Part shown: piece after piece, positions 32,480-45,996 of the stretch
How positions within the stretch are numbered: position 1 is the stretch's first letter
Layout: every line of letters begins with the position of its first letter
Origin: Desmodus rotundus
Lineage: Eukaryota > Chordata > Mammalia > Chiroptera > Phyllostomidae
Length of the DNA stretch: 64,000 nucleotides
NCBI RefSeq assembly: GCF_022682495.2
Contig: NC_071393.1
Coordinates: forward strand, 95,469,010 to 95,533,009
Direction: 5' to 3'
The notes under the pieces: model-generated
What the model was told of the DNA's origin: nothing
The model's input: the letters and a program-made list of their open reading frames with translations, nothing else
Databases searched by the model: none
Made by a program: the position numbers and the translations under genes

Positions 32480-34305
32480 AAAGTCATATTGCTTTTTGTG
32501 TGTAGCTTATTCTATTCAAGAGGATGTTTGTGAGATTCATTCATATTATTGGAAGTAGTTATTGAATATTTTTCACAATGCTACAAAGATTCCATGTACA
32601 AATTTACCATAATTTATCTATTTACTATTGATGGACACTTGGGTTGTTTTCCTAATAACTATCATATATAGTGTTGCTATGCACAGTCTTGTACATATTT
32701 TTTAAATTAAATTTATTGGGATAACATTGGTTAATTCTATGATGCTAGATCTGTCTATTGCACTGAATGTCCACCACCTAAAGTCAAACCATCTCTGTCA
32801 CCATAATTAGCCCCCACGACATCCCCACCCAACCCCCTTCCCTCAGGCAACCACCACATTGCTGTGTGTGTCCATGAGTTTGTTTTATATCCTGCATGTG
32901 AGTGAAATCATACGGTTCTTAGCTTTTCCTGACTGACTTATTTCACTGAGCATAATATTCTAAGGTCCATTCGTGTTGTCACAAATGGCAGTGTTTCATC
33001 CTCTCTTACGGCTGAGTAGTATTTCAATGTGTATATGCACCACATCTTTATCCAATCCCCTATCGAAGGACAATTTGGTTGTCCACTGTACGTGTTTTTT
33101 GATAAACATATATACTGATTTCTAGGAGTAGAATTGCTGAGTCTTGGGTAAATGTAAGTTCAATCTTAGTCAATATTGCCAGTTTTCCAAACTAGTTGCA
33201 CAAATTTATACTTCCACCACAGTGTATATATTTTTTTATTGTGGTAAAATATACACAATAAAAAATCTACCACTTTGATCATTTTTCAACATACAATTTA
33301 GTAGCATTAGGCACTCGCATTGTGGTTCTACTTTTCATTTCCCTGATAACTAAAGAGGCTCAGCACCTTTTCAAGATTATCGGCCGCTTGGACATCTTCT
33401 TTTACGACGTGCTTGTTCTAGTCTTTTGCCCATTTTTCTGTTGGATTGTCTGTCTTTTTCTTATTAATGTGTAGTTCTTTATACATTTTGGATATGAGTT
33501 TTTTGTCCAGTATATACATTGCAAATATCTTCTTTCTACCTTTTTTAAAGGTCAGAGGTCACTAACTTTAATGTGGTCCAATGTGTCATATTTTCCTTTA
33601 TTATTTGTTTTTTGTGCTTTGTTTAAGAAGTCTTTGCCACCCAGGCTGATGTGGCTCAGTGGATTGAGCACCAGCCTGTGAACCAAAAGGTCACCAGTTT
33701 GATTCCCAGTCAGGGCACACACCTGGGTTCTGGGCCAGGTCCCCAGTTGGGGGCGTGCCAGAAGCAACTGATTGATATATCTCTCACACATCAATGTTTC
33801 TCTTCCTTTCCTTCTCCCTCCCTTTCCCTCTCTCTAAAAATAAATAAATGAAAATTAAAATAAAGAAATCTTAGCCTATCTTGATGTCATGAAGATACCC
33901 AATATTTTCTTCTAAAACTTTTACTTAGTTCCATTATCCATCTAGAGTTGATTTATTATGTATGGTGAATGGTAGGAGTCAATATTTATTTTCCTCTGTA
34001 TGGATATTTAATTGGCCACGCACCACTGGTATAAAAGACCTTTCCCCACCTCACTGTATTGTCATCTTTGTCATAAACTGGGTGATCAAATCCATGTGGG
34101 CTTGTTTTCAGACTCTTTGTTCTACTCCATTGGTCTCTCTACTCTGGTCTGACTGTCCGTCCTTGTGCTGGTGCCCCATCGCCTTAAATTCTCAGCCTTT
34201 AGAGGGTTCTTGATGTCTGGAAGTGCGAATCCTTCAGCTTTGTTCTGCAACACTGTCGTGGCTAGCCACTGTTTTATTTTTCCCTTGAACTTCCTTGTTC
34301 ATATT
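32480..34305 (-). mobile_element. L1 LINE, antisense (3' end at low coordinates), with Ves insertion
   Basis: The block reads as the reverse complement of L1 ORF2 and 3' UTR: TTTCACTGAGCATAATATTC, GGCTGAGTAGTATTTCAATG, TTCATTTCCCTGATAACTAA, CTTTTGCCCATTTTTCTGTT and TTCTTTATACATTTTGGATA. A second 3' end near 32695 (AAATTAAATTTATTGGGATA) suggests two overlapping insertions. No open ORF2. Confidence 0.8.
33640..33862 (+). mobile_element. Ves-type SINE (type A) in L1
   Basis: CCACCCAGGCTGATGTGGCT head, B box GGTCACCAGTTTGATTCCCA, tail TAAAAATAAATAAATGAAAA. Flanks AAGAAGTCTTTGCC and AAAGAAATCTTAGCC suggest a target duplication. Confidence 0.92.
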
Positions 34306-34309
34306 GTTG

Positions 34310-34945
34310 TTGTTTTAACATCAGCTTTATTGAGAAACAATTCACATACCATACATTCACCCATTTGAAGCGTACCATTCGATAGTTGTAATAACTTCAC
34401 AGAGATGTGCAATAGCACCACAACTTTAGCACATTTCATCACTTCATACAGACACTTTACACCCTCTATCACCCTACTATCACCCTACTCTCCATCATTT
34501 ACCTGCCCCACCAAGCACTAAGCAACAACTAGTCTGGTTTTAGTTTCTATAGATTTGCCCGTTTTGGACATTAAATGTAAATGAAATCAGATGTGATCTC
34601 TTGTGACTGGCTTTTTTCAGTTAGTAAGATGTTTTTCAAGGTTCCTTCATACTGTAGCAAGGATCAGCACTTCACTCCTTTTCATGGTTTAGTAATATTC
34701 CATTGCATGGATATGCCAAATTTTGTTTGCCCATTCATCAGTGATAGACATGTGGGTTGTTTTCACTTTTTGGCTTTTCTGAGTAATGCTGCTATAAACA
34801 TTTGTGTATAGGTTGTTGTGTGGATGTACATTTTCATTTCTCTTGAGTATATTGTTAGGACTGGAATTGTCAGGACATATTAACTATAAATTTTAATGTT
34901 GTTTTTAACTGAATAAGATATATATAAAATTCAAACAATACCAAA
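34310..34945 (-). mobile_element. L1M-type LINE 3' end, antisense
   Basis: TTATTGAGAAACAATTCACA, CATACATTCACCCATTTGAA, GTGCAATAGCACCACAACTT and GGTTGTTTTCACTTTTTGGC are the antisense 3' end of an old L1M element. Confidence 0.75.
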
Positions 34946-35300
34946 GGCTACAAAATGAAGAAGAGAACTTACTCTGCCTCTAGACTTCTCAGGGGTCCTC
35001 CTCAGAGGCAACTACTATTAACAGTTTCTCTGTATCTTTCCAGAAATTTTATATTATATATAAGCATATATTTAAATATATCAATTTTCATAAGACAAAT
35101 AAGACCATCTTGCACTGTCATACTCTTTTTTTTTTCTTTAACATAATACATTTTGGAAATCTTTCTACCACAGCATAGCTAAGTCTACCTAATTCTTTTG
35201 AATGACTGTATAGTACTTCTTTGTATAAATGTATTATAATTTATTTAATTGCATCTCATAATTTACTTTTTTTTGATAGATAATCAAATTGGTAACAGTT

Positions 35301-35525
35301 TTTTAAAAGGTTTTATTTATTTGTTTCTAGAGAGAGGTGAAGGGAGGGAGAAAGAGGGGGAGAGAAACATTGATGTGAGAGAGAAACATTGATCGGTTGC
35401 CTCTTCTATGTGCCCTGACAGGTCATTGGGCTGGCAACCCAGGCAAGTGCCCCAGCCAGAAATTGAACTGGCAACCTTTCACTTTGCAGGATGATGCCCA
35501 ACTAACAGGGCCACAATGGTTGGGA
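35301..35525 (-). mobile_element. Ves-type SINE
   Basis: Tail TTTTATTTATTTGTTTCTAG at the low end; reverse complement of the high end gives CCCAACCATTGTGGCCCTG. An extra GTGAGAGAGAAACATTGATC duplicates part of the middle. Confidence 0.88.
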
Positions 35526-35538
35526 CGAATTGATAAAA

Positions 35539-35773
35539 GGTTTTTTTTTTAAGATTTTATTTATTTTTTTAGAGATAGAGGAGAGGAAGGCAGGGAGAAA
35601 GAGAGGGAGGGAAACATTGATGTGTGAGAGGAACACAGATCAGTTGTTTCTCGCACGTCCCCAGATGGGGACCTGGCCCTACAACCAGGCGTGTGTCCTG
35701 ACGGGGAATCAAACCGGTAACTTGTTGGTTTGCAGTCAGGCTCTCAACCCACTGAGCAACACCAGCCAGGGCT
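35539..35773 (-). mobile_element. Ves-type SINE, direct neighbour in the same orientation
   Basis: Ends AGCCCTGGCTGGTGTTGCTC on the reverse complement. Lies 14 bases from the copy at 35301; TAACAGTT occurs before the first copy and after the second. Confidence 0.9.
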
Positions 35774-36739
35774 AATAACAGTTATTAAAAATATTTTAAA
35801 TATTGCTGCAGTGAACATGCCTGAAGAGATTTTTTTTGTACACATGTCTAAGTAAATTCGTAGGAAAAATTACTAACAATGGCATTGCTGGGTCAATTAT
35901 GGGATCTGAAAAAATAAAAGTTATTACCAAAATGCCATTTAATGAGATTGCAGCAATTACACTCCCAGTAAGTATGTGAGAATCCTTCCCCCCAACACTT
36001 GATATCGATAAGTGGGAGGTGATATCTAATTTTAATTTGCCCTTCTCTAATAAGTGAGAGTGAATATTTTTCCATATATTTGAAAACTGTATTACTTTTT
36101 CTATAAACTACCTACATTATTCATGTGTTTTGCCCAATTTTCTGTTGGGCAGATGGTCCTTTTTTTTTTATTTGGAAGAGTTCTTTTATATATACAAGAA
36201 ATTAGATTTTTGTTGTGTATGTTGCAATCATTTGGTGTCTCAGCTTGTCAGGTGTGCACTTACGTCTTTGTATAAGACATTTTTTTCCCACGGAGAAATT
36301 TGAAATATTTTTGAGGTTAATTTTATCAATATTTTACCTTTATGGCTTTGGGGGGTTATGTCTTGCTTAGACTGGCTTTTGCTATTCCAGATTTTGAAAA
36401 CTATGTTCTTATGCTCTTTTCCAGTACTTCTACAGTTTCATCTTTGATGCACCTGAAATTCTTTCTCACATAGAAGTAAAGATCCACCTTCACTTCTTTT
36501 CCAAATGACCAGCCAGTTGTCCCTTTACTCTTTTCTGTGTAATTTAAAGTCCTGGGCACTTCCCAGATGTCTATATATTCTATCAAATTTTACCAATAAT
36601 AGTGATGGCTCAGTGCTGGCTTATTTCACTTTCGTTTTTGTGTTGACATAAACAGAGGTTGACATCCAGCAAGTCACTTTTTCTCTTTCCTGATAAGAGA
36701 ATAGATTTCAGAAGGGTTGCTAAAAAAATTGCCTAATGA

Positions 36740-36985
36740 TTGAAATCTCTGGAGAGAAAAGCCTTTTCTTGCCCAATATTCCATTATTTGGGTGTATATA
36801 ATTCTCTTTTGTTGAATATTTAGGTGGTTTCAAATTTTAACTATTTAACTAATACCATTCTTTTACAGTTGCCATAATTCCCTTACAAGATATGCACAGA
36901 AATGGGATTACTGAGTCAAAGTATATGAATATTATTGAAAACTGAACCGTTTTCCAGAAAGCCTCTGTCAATTCTCCTCCCAGCA
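36740..36985 (-). mobile_element. L1/HAL1-type fragment, antisense
   Basis: TTAGGTGGTTTCAAATTTTA, AATGGGATTACTGAGTCAAA and AATTCTCCTCCCAGCAG match the antisense LINE order. Confidence 0.5.
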
Positions 36986-37014
36986 GATTATGTTTACATG
37001 ATGAAACCCACCGT

Positions 37015-37195
37015 CCACACCATTTATTTAGCTCCTGTATGTTGGGCCTTGTTCTTTCACAATTTCATTGAATGTTCACCGCAATCTGCTATAGTAGGTA
37101 GTGCAATTCTTATTTTATAGGCAAATTAACTGAGGCCCAGAGAGAACTAATCAGCACAAGGCAGAACTGGAATCCAGGTTTTTCTCTCTCAAATT
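37015..37195 (-). mobile_element. MIR SINE, antisense
   Basis: AACTGAGGCCCAGAGAGAAC and AGAACTGGAATCCAGG are the reverse complement of the MIR core. Confidence 0.75.
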
Positions 37196-37199
37196 CATG

Positions 37200-38450
37200 C
37201 TCTTTTTTCTCTGTTTTGTTTTATTTGATTTTGGCCCCCATAGAGGATTAAATTAAATGCAGTTCTCTGTTCATGGTACATTTTCATCATTGGCTGCCTG
37301 TGTATTTCTTGGTTCCTCACATTTGTGATCTCATTCTGCTATGTACTTATGGGATGACCCATATGAAATTGTCAGTATCCAAGCTTTTTTTTACCTGCTA
37401 ACATGGCAACTTCATATGGTCCAGCCTAATATGCACAGTGTTTATCACATGGTGGTCACTAATTCACACACATATATCTGAGTCTTATTCTTGTCTGTCT
37501 GATCAGCACTTACGTCTGGGACTCAGGGAAAGTAAACAGGATCAATGAAAGCCTATCTATAATGGAAAGGAGGAAAACTCTCCTATCTTGGACTATTCTG
37601 GTAACTTAAATCACTAGGGCTTCTTAATCTGGACTCCCCAGGCTACAGTGGGGACTTAGGAACACTACTCAATGAGGCTGACCCTCAGCAGCATTCATAG
37701 AATCATAATATTTCAGTGTTGGAGGAATTTTGTATTTTTTCACAGCGTGAAAACAAGGCCTTGAAAATTAATTGCTAAAAATCCTACTAGTATTCATTTG
37801 CACTAGTAAATATAAAATTGTACCAGATTTCAGATAGCCTGTCTTGTTTCTCAACGTACATTGCTTTGAAAAAGTTAGTGTCAATTAATTTTTAATGTTT
37901 ATTATTGTACTCTGACATAAAAGTTTGCATGTTTAATATGCATAAATACAGGATCACATCTACCTACACACATTCACATATCATCTCTTCCTATATATTG
38001 AAAACTGTGAGTTAATACCAATACCTCCAATTCCAATGCCACACCACAGGGTTTTCTTCCTTTCCCTTTCCTTCCTTTCTTGATTTGAAACTTCTTTTTC
38101 CCACGGTGAGAGACCTGGCTCTACTATCTTTAATCATATTTAGACTCCCATCTAAGCGGCCATGCTTCCCCCTCTTGGATGCCTTGCCCTACCCATTTGG
38201 CTCTAGGGCCAGTGTAGGGCTGCCTCCTTGGTGGGCAAGCCCTCTTCATCCTCTCAGGTTTCTACAGCCTCCTTCCCTGCTGGGGGGCTAACATCCTGCT
38301 CTGGACCACCAGGTGTAGGTGCTTGCTTTGTTCTGCACAGGTAAAGCCTTTAGGACTGAATACTTTAGGGAGGGCAAAGGTGATGAGGAAAACTGAACGT
38401 GCATTTTGAATAGGCATTGTGCGTCTTTTATTTTATTAAGATCTTTATTC
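37200..38450. other. Intergenic, no gene recognised
   Basis: Low-repeat sequence upstream of MAP2K1, with a pyrimidine-rich block near 38040-38330. No open frame has support. Confidence 0.45.
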
Positions 38451-38459
38451 ACGTCTTAA

Positions 38460-38620
38460 TATTCAAGTTTCATAGAGCTGGAATTACTGGATGAAAGGGT
38501 TTATTTTTAAGGCTTTAAAAAATATTACCAATCTGCTCTCAAAAAGGTTGCCCCAATTTACAACCTCATCTGCACCATCCGTCTTCCTATACCCTCGTCA
38601 GTAAATCAGTAGTATTTTCC
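38460..38620 (-). mobile_element. LINE (L1/HAL1-like) fragment, antisense
   Basis: GCTGGAATTACTGGATGAAA, CCCCAATTTACAACCTCATC and CCCTCGTCAGTAAATCAG fit the antisense LINE order. Confidence 0.5.
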
Positions 38621-38739
38621 AGTTCGTTAGGCGCAAGGAGCCCCTAAACAAGTTTTCTATTCCTCCACGCCGCCTTTCCTTTGGATAAGAGAAGGGGTCC
38701 TTTTCCTATTTTATTTTGTTATTTAATCTCTGTCAACGT

Positions 38740-39720
<981 letters not shown>

Positions 39721-40195
39721 TATTGGTGACTAAGCACTGATTGTGCTCCTGACTCAGACTAGTTAGTGGACCTAGCGAGTCTCGATTTTTCCTCCTTTTC
39801 CGACCTTTTCAGTCACCCCTGGCCACAAGAAAATAAAAACTGGTTCTTCTACCGCCCGTCCTCAGCTGTTTTATAAATGCGATCCTCTGGGATTCTGGCC
39901 TGTAATGGGGAGAAGGGACAAATGTCTTGGAAATAATGAAGATCGCATCTGCTTCTTTGAAATCGGCCCAGAGTATGGAGTGGAGTTGGGACCAGCTAGC
40001 AGCATCCTCGCCTTGTTGCCTGACACCTGTGGGCCGGGAGTGCCTTGTCGCTGGCCCTCTGCCTGGCCAACGGGGGCGAATGTACACCGACACCCCGGTG
40101 TCTCTTCCATTGCCGACTTTGGGGATTCCCGGTCCTTGCCCTTCTTCCTGGAAACTATCTGGTCTCATAGGGAGCGGCTTCCTCTTCATCTGACT

Positions 40196-40219
40196 TCATT
40201 CATTCATTCATTCATTCAT
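40196..40219. repeat. (CATT)n tract
   Basis: Six copies of TTCA/CATT. Confidence 0.95.
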
Positions 40220-41099
40220 CAAATCACTACTCACCTTGCCCTTGAGCCCTAAATTCCTGACCTGAGACATGAACACCATCGCCATGGACACTTCACACGA
40301 GGTGCTCCATCTTTGTAGCTTCCAGTGTTGCTCAGGAGCCAACACATTAAATAATGATGAGATTGTTTTATTAGGGGTTTCTGAGTTCCCACAACTCTTT
40401 GGGGTTTTGGGTAAGAGACAAGAAAGACTGGGGGAGAGACTGCTAGCTGGAGGATTTGGCTTTTAATCTCTTGCCGGAACGCTGGAGACTAGGAAGCTAC
40501 CTAATGAAATGAATAGAGAAGGCCTGGACCTTCTGCCCTTTGGTGATGTCTGTAACTTTCCTCTCTGGATTTTAATATTCCGGGGACCTGTTGGCTTGGC
40601 GAATGTCTATTGTAATGATCATGAGACCATTGGTGAACCTGTGGTGTGAGCTCAGCCAATTTCCTCACACCTGCTCCCAACAAACCCCCTCTTCAGTACT
40701 GTAGTGTCTGTCTGGCATGCTGTTGACTTCTACAGGTCAGTGTATTGCTTTGCAGATACTCGTTCAGTTTTAGTTTGTAAGAATTTTATGTCCTTAAAAT
40801 AGACTGAAAACCCCCAGAGACGGGGATTCCTTAGTAACGGTCACTGTTTTCAGGTCATACTTTTGACCTTTTTGTTTTTATCACAGTGGATTCTGGCTGA
40901 ATGTTGTGGCCTAATCATCCTTCTCGTATTTGGAGGAAGGAATTAAGTGGAAGTATCTGTTGTCATTCTGTTAATTGTGACACCACAGCTGTATTCCTGT
41001 AAAGGGGAGACATTTCATTAACTGAAAACAGTACAGGATGGAAAAAAAGAAAGTGCCCTAGTCAGTGGCAGAAAAAATTGGGAGGGACTGGGAGCATTC

Positions 41100-41320
41100 C
41101 AAAATCTGGGTGGTTAAGAGGTTGAACTCTGAAGTCAGCCTTAGTTTGAAGCTTGCTCTGGTACTTGTGGTTTTGTGACTTGGGACAAATCTTTCTGTGG
41201 CTTAGGTTTAGTTTTTTCATCTGCGAAAATGGGGCTAATGATAAAACTGATTTAGGGTAATTTTCAAGATTAAATAAGCTAATACATAGTAAATCTTCCA
41301 TAGATGTTAGCTGTTGGTAC
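41100..41320 (+). mobile_element. MIR SINE
   Basis: GTGGTTTTGTGACTTGGGAC, TTTTTCATCTGCGAAAATGG and TTAAATAAGCTAATACATAG in MIR order. Confidence 0.75.
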
Positions 41321-41984
41321 CTTCGTTACTGGGTAAACGTTGAGAAGGCTGAAGGAAACTGGAAGGTAATTTTCATTCCTGGTGGTACATGTGTTTATTA
41401 AGATGCCTTTGCTTCTGGATGAACGACTCTCCCTTGCTTAGTTTTCTGTGCCATTTGCATCTACCTCCATGAGTCATTGCTGTGTTACAATAGGAGGCAT
41501 CTTTGTGTAGGCTGCCTGATACAAACAGGGACTGTCCCACTACACTTCCTGGCACTAACAGGGGGAGAGCTGTACACATCTTCATCTTTTACCTTCAAGA
41601 GTGTTTCTCAAGCAAAGATACTGTTCTCGTGGTTTCTGTAATTAGACCAGGGCACAGTTCTGAACCTATCATACAATGTAAACTAAAGAAGAAAAAAAAA
41701 TCCATTGACAGTGAAGACTTACTCTTGATACTAAGTTGGCAAGGTTGATTCTCCTGTGTGGCTCCCTGGTACCTTGGGATTTACGTCTAATGTAACACTT
41801 ACCCATTCAGATCAAGCTGAGTTATATGGGACCTGAAGTTTATTTTATGCAGGTTCTGCGAGGTCCTAGAAGAAAATGAATGCAAAAATACTTATTTCGC
41901 AAGTTTTGCAAAAACGTGTGATCATATTGCAAGGCTGCTAAGTGTTAGAATGAAAGAAATTGGAAATAAGATCCTATTTCCCTG

Positions 41985-42530
41985 TTTAAAATGTTTTCAT
42001 GGTCCTGTTGCAGTTAGAATAAAGTCCAAACTTCTTATATTGGGCTATGAGACAAGGGGTGATTCCCCCCTCCCCCTCCCCCCACCAATCTCTTTATTCG
42101 CATTTCCTGCTGCTTTTTTTTTTTTCTGCCCCACTGGTCGGTCCTCTTTCACTTCCTCCAGGGGATGGTCTACTCCCACCAGGCCCTTGCACGTGCTGTT
42201 CCTTTTGCCTGGGACTGAATCATCCCTTTCTCTTCCCAAGCTAGGAAGGAAGCAATCTTCACCTCTCCTAAATGTCATTTCCTCAGAGATGTTCACAGAC
42301 CACCTAGTTTAAAGTAGATCCCTTTTTCTCATGTCACCTCATTTTTAAATGACACTCATTCACTGTCTGTAATTTTTTACTAGGGTATTTTAAATATCTA
42401 TTGCTTCTTTACACCGTGAACTATATTCATAGTGCTGCCATTTTTTGATTCACTGCTCTGTATTTAGAATACAGTACCTGGCACATAATAACTGTGCCAG
42501 TGTTTGTTCAGTGAATCAGTGAGTGAATGA
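41985..42530 (+). mobile_element. L2 LINE 3' end, sense
   Basis: AGAATAAAGTCCAAACTTCT, GCCCTTGCACGTGCTGTTCC, AAATGTCATTTCCTCAGAGA and ACAGTACCTGGCACATAATA are L2 3' hallmarks. Confidence 0.8.
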
Positions 42531-42769
42531 AGTTTGTAATGTTTGTGCAATATGTTTAACAAATCTTTTTGTACCTTTTCATTTTTTTCTTTGATTTTCC
42601 CTTTTACTCTCATTTCCCCATCCCCATTTTCTTTTCCTTCATAGGTACTGCTCACCTACTCTATGGTATTTGATAGATTCTTATAGTTCCACCCATTCGT
42701 TGGGTATATGTGTACCTTTGGGAGGTAGGTAATACTGTTTTTTGTATTTCTGTGCTTAGAGTGCTGGAT

Positions 42770-43245
42770 GCTATTGTGCTACTATTCAGCCTTAAAAAAA
42801 GAAGAAGGTCCTGCCATTTGCGACAACCTGGATAAACCTGAAGGACATTGTGCTAAATGAAATTAACTGGGCACAGAAAGAAAAATAGTGCATTTATCCC
42901 TTACATGTGGAATCTAAGAAAGTGGAACACAGATGCAGAGAGTAGAAAGGTGGTTATCAGGGTGGCGCAGTGGTGGAGATGGGGAGACGCTGGTCAGGTG
43001 TACAAGCGCAGTTGTGCCCACGCGTGCGTCAGGGAGCTGATGTAGAGCACGATGGCTGTGGTTAATACGCGGTAGCGAGAACTGGGGCTTTACTCAGAGT
43101 GGATTTAGGTCTCTCACCACACACACAAATTGGTTATGTGAGGAGGTGGATATGGCTAATTAGCTTGACTATAGTAATCATCTCACTGTATATCCGTTTA
43201 TCAAATCACCACCTTGTATATCTTAAATATATTCACTTTTTGTTA
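42770..43245 (+). mobile_element. L1 LINE 3' end, sense
   Basis: CTACTATTCAGCCTTAAAAA, CTGCCATTTGCGACAACCTG, GTGCTAAATGAAATTAACTG and ACCACCTTGTATATCTTAAA follow L1 ORF2 end and 3' UTR. Confidence 0.85.
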
Positions 43246-43844
43246 AAAAAGCTATTGTACTATAAGTCTGCATTAGGCACGATAAACTAGGTTCTTCTGA
43301 GGTAACAATCACAAAATCTTACTAATTTAACACGCTTGCAGGTCAGTGGGAAACTTTGTTGATTGGATGCCATCAGGGACCAGACTGATGGCAGTGCTGT
43401 CTCTGAAATATGCTTATGTGAGAAGGGAATCTTGAGAACCACATTTTGGCTCTTAAAGTTTCTGCCTGCAAGTGTCACTTGTCACTTTTGCAACCATTTC
43501 ATTGGCCAAAGCATGTCACATGGCCACACTGATCTTTAGGTGGGAGTCTTCTTGGATCTAGAGTATTTGAACAGAAGCAGTGATCACCCCAAACTTTTAT
43601 TTGAGTGTCTTACCTTTTAATTTTAAAAACCAGATAGCATGTTTCTGAGCTCTGTTCATAATGCTTTATTTGTATCTAGTTCATTATTTCTCCTGGTTGC
43701 AGGGCAGTCAGTCATGTGCATGTACCACATTGTACTCATTCCTCTCCAGTTAGACCACTTGTTTCCAACGCCTTGCTGCCTGGAACAGTGCGGCTATGAC
43801 TGTCTTTGTACCACAGCTCCTCTTGGATCCTTGTGAGAGTTCCC

Positions 43845-43935
43845 TGTGGAATGTTTGACCTTAGGCAAGTCCTTTGTACTTTCTGACTTTTAGTTTCCTT
43901 ATCTGTAAAGTGGAGATAATAATTTACAAAATCTT
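43845..43935 (+). mobile_element. MIR fragment
   Basis: TGACCTTAGGCAAGTCCTTT and TTTCCTTATCTGTAAAGTGG, directly before an L2. Confidence 0.6.
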
Positions 43936-43939
43936 TACC

Positions 43940-44400
43940 TTAATGGCTTATAATGCCCTACCTAATGAGGTCCTTCGTTTTCTTCCACTGTTCCCTTCAC
44001 TCAGGCACTCTGTCTGGCCACACTATTCTCCGTGCTCTTCCGCAGTAGGGTGGGCCCATTCCCATCTCAGGGCCTTTGTACTTGCCCTTCCCTCTCCCTG
44101 GAATGCTCTTCCAGATACCCACGTGACTTGCTTCCTCACTTCCTTCACACTCTGCTCAAGCGTCTCCATGTAGAGGACGACCTGATCACTATCTATATAA
44201 CACTTGCTGTGGTTCTCCACTCCATTTTCTTTGCAGTGTATTTCTTCATAGCGCTTGCCACTAACCAACACTGCATTGTGCACAAGTATTTATCTGCCCC
44301 TCCCCAACTAAAATGTAAGCTTCCTGAGGGTGGGGGCTTGGCTTTGTTTCTTGCTCAGTGTGTAGAACAGTTTTGGGCCCTACAGTACCCTAAGAGGTAC
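43940..44400 (+). mobile_element. L2 LINE 3' end, sense
   Basis: GGGCCTTTGTACTTGCCCTT, CTGGAATGCTCTTCCAGATA, ATGTAAGCTTCCTGAGGGTG. Same family as at 41985. Confidence 0.82.
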
Positions 44401-45099
44401 TCCGTAGGGATCTGTTGATTAAATATTCCTACCTTAAAGGAGTATTGAGGAAAGATTAAATACTCTAAGCACTTTGACAGCTTCAAGGTGCTGAATAAAC
44501 AGGAGGGTGCATTACTTGACTTTGGTGGCATCTACAGACTTTGGATTTTGAACTGTTTCAAGGTAACCCTGAAACACTCGGACTTACTGAATCTTTGTAG
44601 TCAGAGCATAGTTTATAGCATGAGCAAATCTGCCAGGCTTGTAAGGGACACACATGTTAGCGTGTGAGGCTTTTAAGGAAGGGAACACAAAGGTTGTGAT
44701 AGGTTGATGTTCTCTTTTGAGGGCAGGGAGGGTTCTCCAATGGTCTTTTCAAGATAACTAGGAGCTTTTGAAGTGGTTGTAACTGCTTTTGTAGTTTTGA
44801 ACTTGGATGCTTCTGCCGGTTTGTTGCTGCAGTAACTAACGGTGGTGGTGTCTCTTGAGAACAGTTGCTGGTGAAAAGTACGTCCCGCTGAAGTCCGTGT
44901 GTTTGGGGAGGATGTCTTTCCTTGCAGCGGATAAAGGAACGGCAAAGATTCACAAAGATGACTTAGCCCATGACGAGATGTGCATGCAGCTCTCGTTTGG
45001 TCATAAACACTTACAAAATTCTACTTTCACTAATTTACACATTTTGAAAGAAAGGGAGAAAATACTTCAGTAGTAGAGTAGCTGTACCCGTCTAGTTTG

Positions 45100-45370
45100 A
45101 TTTTTCTCTCTCTCCCAATTCACCTGCGTTGGTCCACACTGAGTATGTATTTGTCCTCCTCCTGATCTCAGCATACTGCTTCTTAGCTCTCTCTCCTCTT
45201 GCTCACATGATTTCCTTAGTCTGGAATGTCCTCCTCTGCTTTCCTGTGTGATTTTATTTTTATTTTGTACTTGCCACCACACTTTAGATTTTGTGACAGC
45301 AGGGACCATGACTGTCTCATGTACTGGTACTTCCTTAGCATCTAGCATGGTGTCTGGAATGAATGAATAT
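45100..45370 (+). mobile_element. L2 LINE fragment, sense
   Basis: TTAGTCTGGAATGTCCTCCT, GACAGCAGGGACCATGACTG and CATCTAGCATGGTGTCTGGA follow the L2 3' end. Confidence 0.6.
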
Positions 45371-45446
45371 GACCTATCTTTTAAAACATAGCCTAAATCT
45401 CATCTGAACCTTGGTTTTCCTCATTAGTAAAGTAAGAATGATTATA

Positions 45447-45996
45447 TTGGATTGGCCAAAAAAGATCATTTGATTTTGGTAAGATGGCTCTAGTAATGCT
45501 TAGCTGTCTTTAACTTCATTCAAAACAATTTTGTTAGACTATATTGTGACAGCTGTCATATCAGCGTGCATTAAAAAAAACTTACCAAAATTGGTGACTT
45601 TTTGTGTAGCCATTGTAATATCGAAGATGGAAGAAAGTGTGCAACATTTTTGGCATGTTGTGCTTTATTATTTCAAGAAAGGTAAAAACGCAACTGACAC
45701 ACAAAAAAAGATTTGCGCCATGTATGGAGAAGGTGCTGTGACTGATCGAATGTGTCAAAAGTGGTTTGTGAAGTTTCATGCTGGAGATTTCTCACTGGAC
45801 GATGCTCCACAGTTGGGTAGACCAGTTGAAGTTGACAGCGAGTAAATTGAGACATTAATTGAGAACAATCAACGATATACCACACAGGAGATAGCCGACA
45901 TACTCAAAATGTCCAAATCAATAAAGTTATTGGTGAAAATGAAAAATGTGTCTTTTATTTTACGGAAAAAACTAAACAGCCTTTTGGCCAACCCAA
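45447..45996 (+). mobile_element. Mariner transposon, internally deleted
   Basis: Ends TTGGATTGGCCAAAAAAG and (inverted) TGGGTTGGCCAAAAGGC form the terminal repeats; TA precedes the left end. The transposase reading frame opens at 45627 and keeps the N-terminal helix-turn-helix part, with residues such as CQKWFVKFHAGDFSLDD and PQLGRPVEVDSE, then stops at 45843-45845. Soon after 45925 the sequence jumps to the element's 3' end, so the catalytic DDD domain is missing. The terminal sequence resembles mariners known from ruminants, from memory. It cannot code for an active enzyme. Confidence 0.88.

Larger units (their letters stand above)
34950..36600 (-). mobile_element. HAL1/L1ME-type LINE, antisense, with two Ves SINEs
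   Basis: GGCAACTACTATTAACAGTT, GGCATTGCTGGGTCAATTAT, CCAGTAAGTATGTGAGAATC, TTTTGCCCAATTTTCTGTTG, CTTTATGGCTTTGGGGGGTT and TGACCAGCCAGTTGTCCCTT follow the antisense of HAL1/L1ME. Confidence 0.72.

Noticed and set aside
44023..44418. Overlapping open frames around 44.0-44.4 kb
   Set aside because: They fall in an L2 LINE 3' fragment, which explains the residual open reading.
45627..45845. Host gene derived from the mariner transposase
   Set aside because: The frame ends early and the catalytic half is deleted; the flanking ends are ordinary terminal repeats. It is a dead element.
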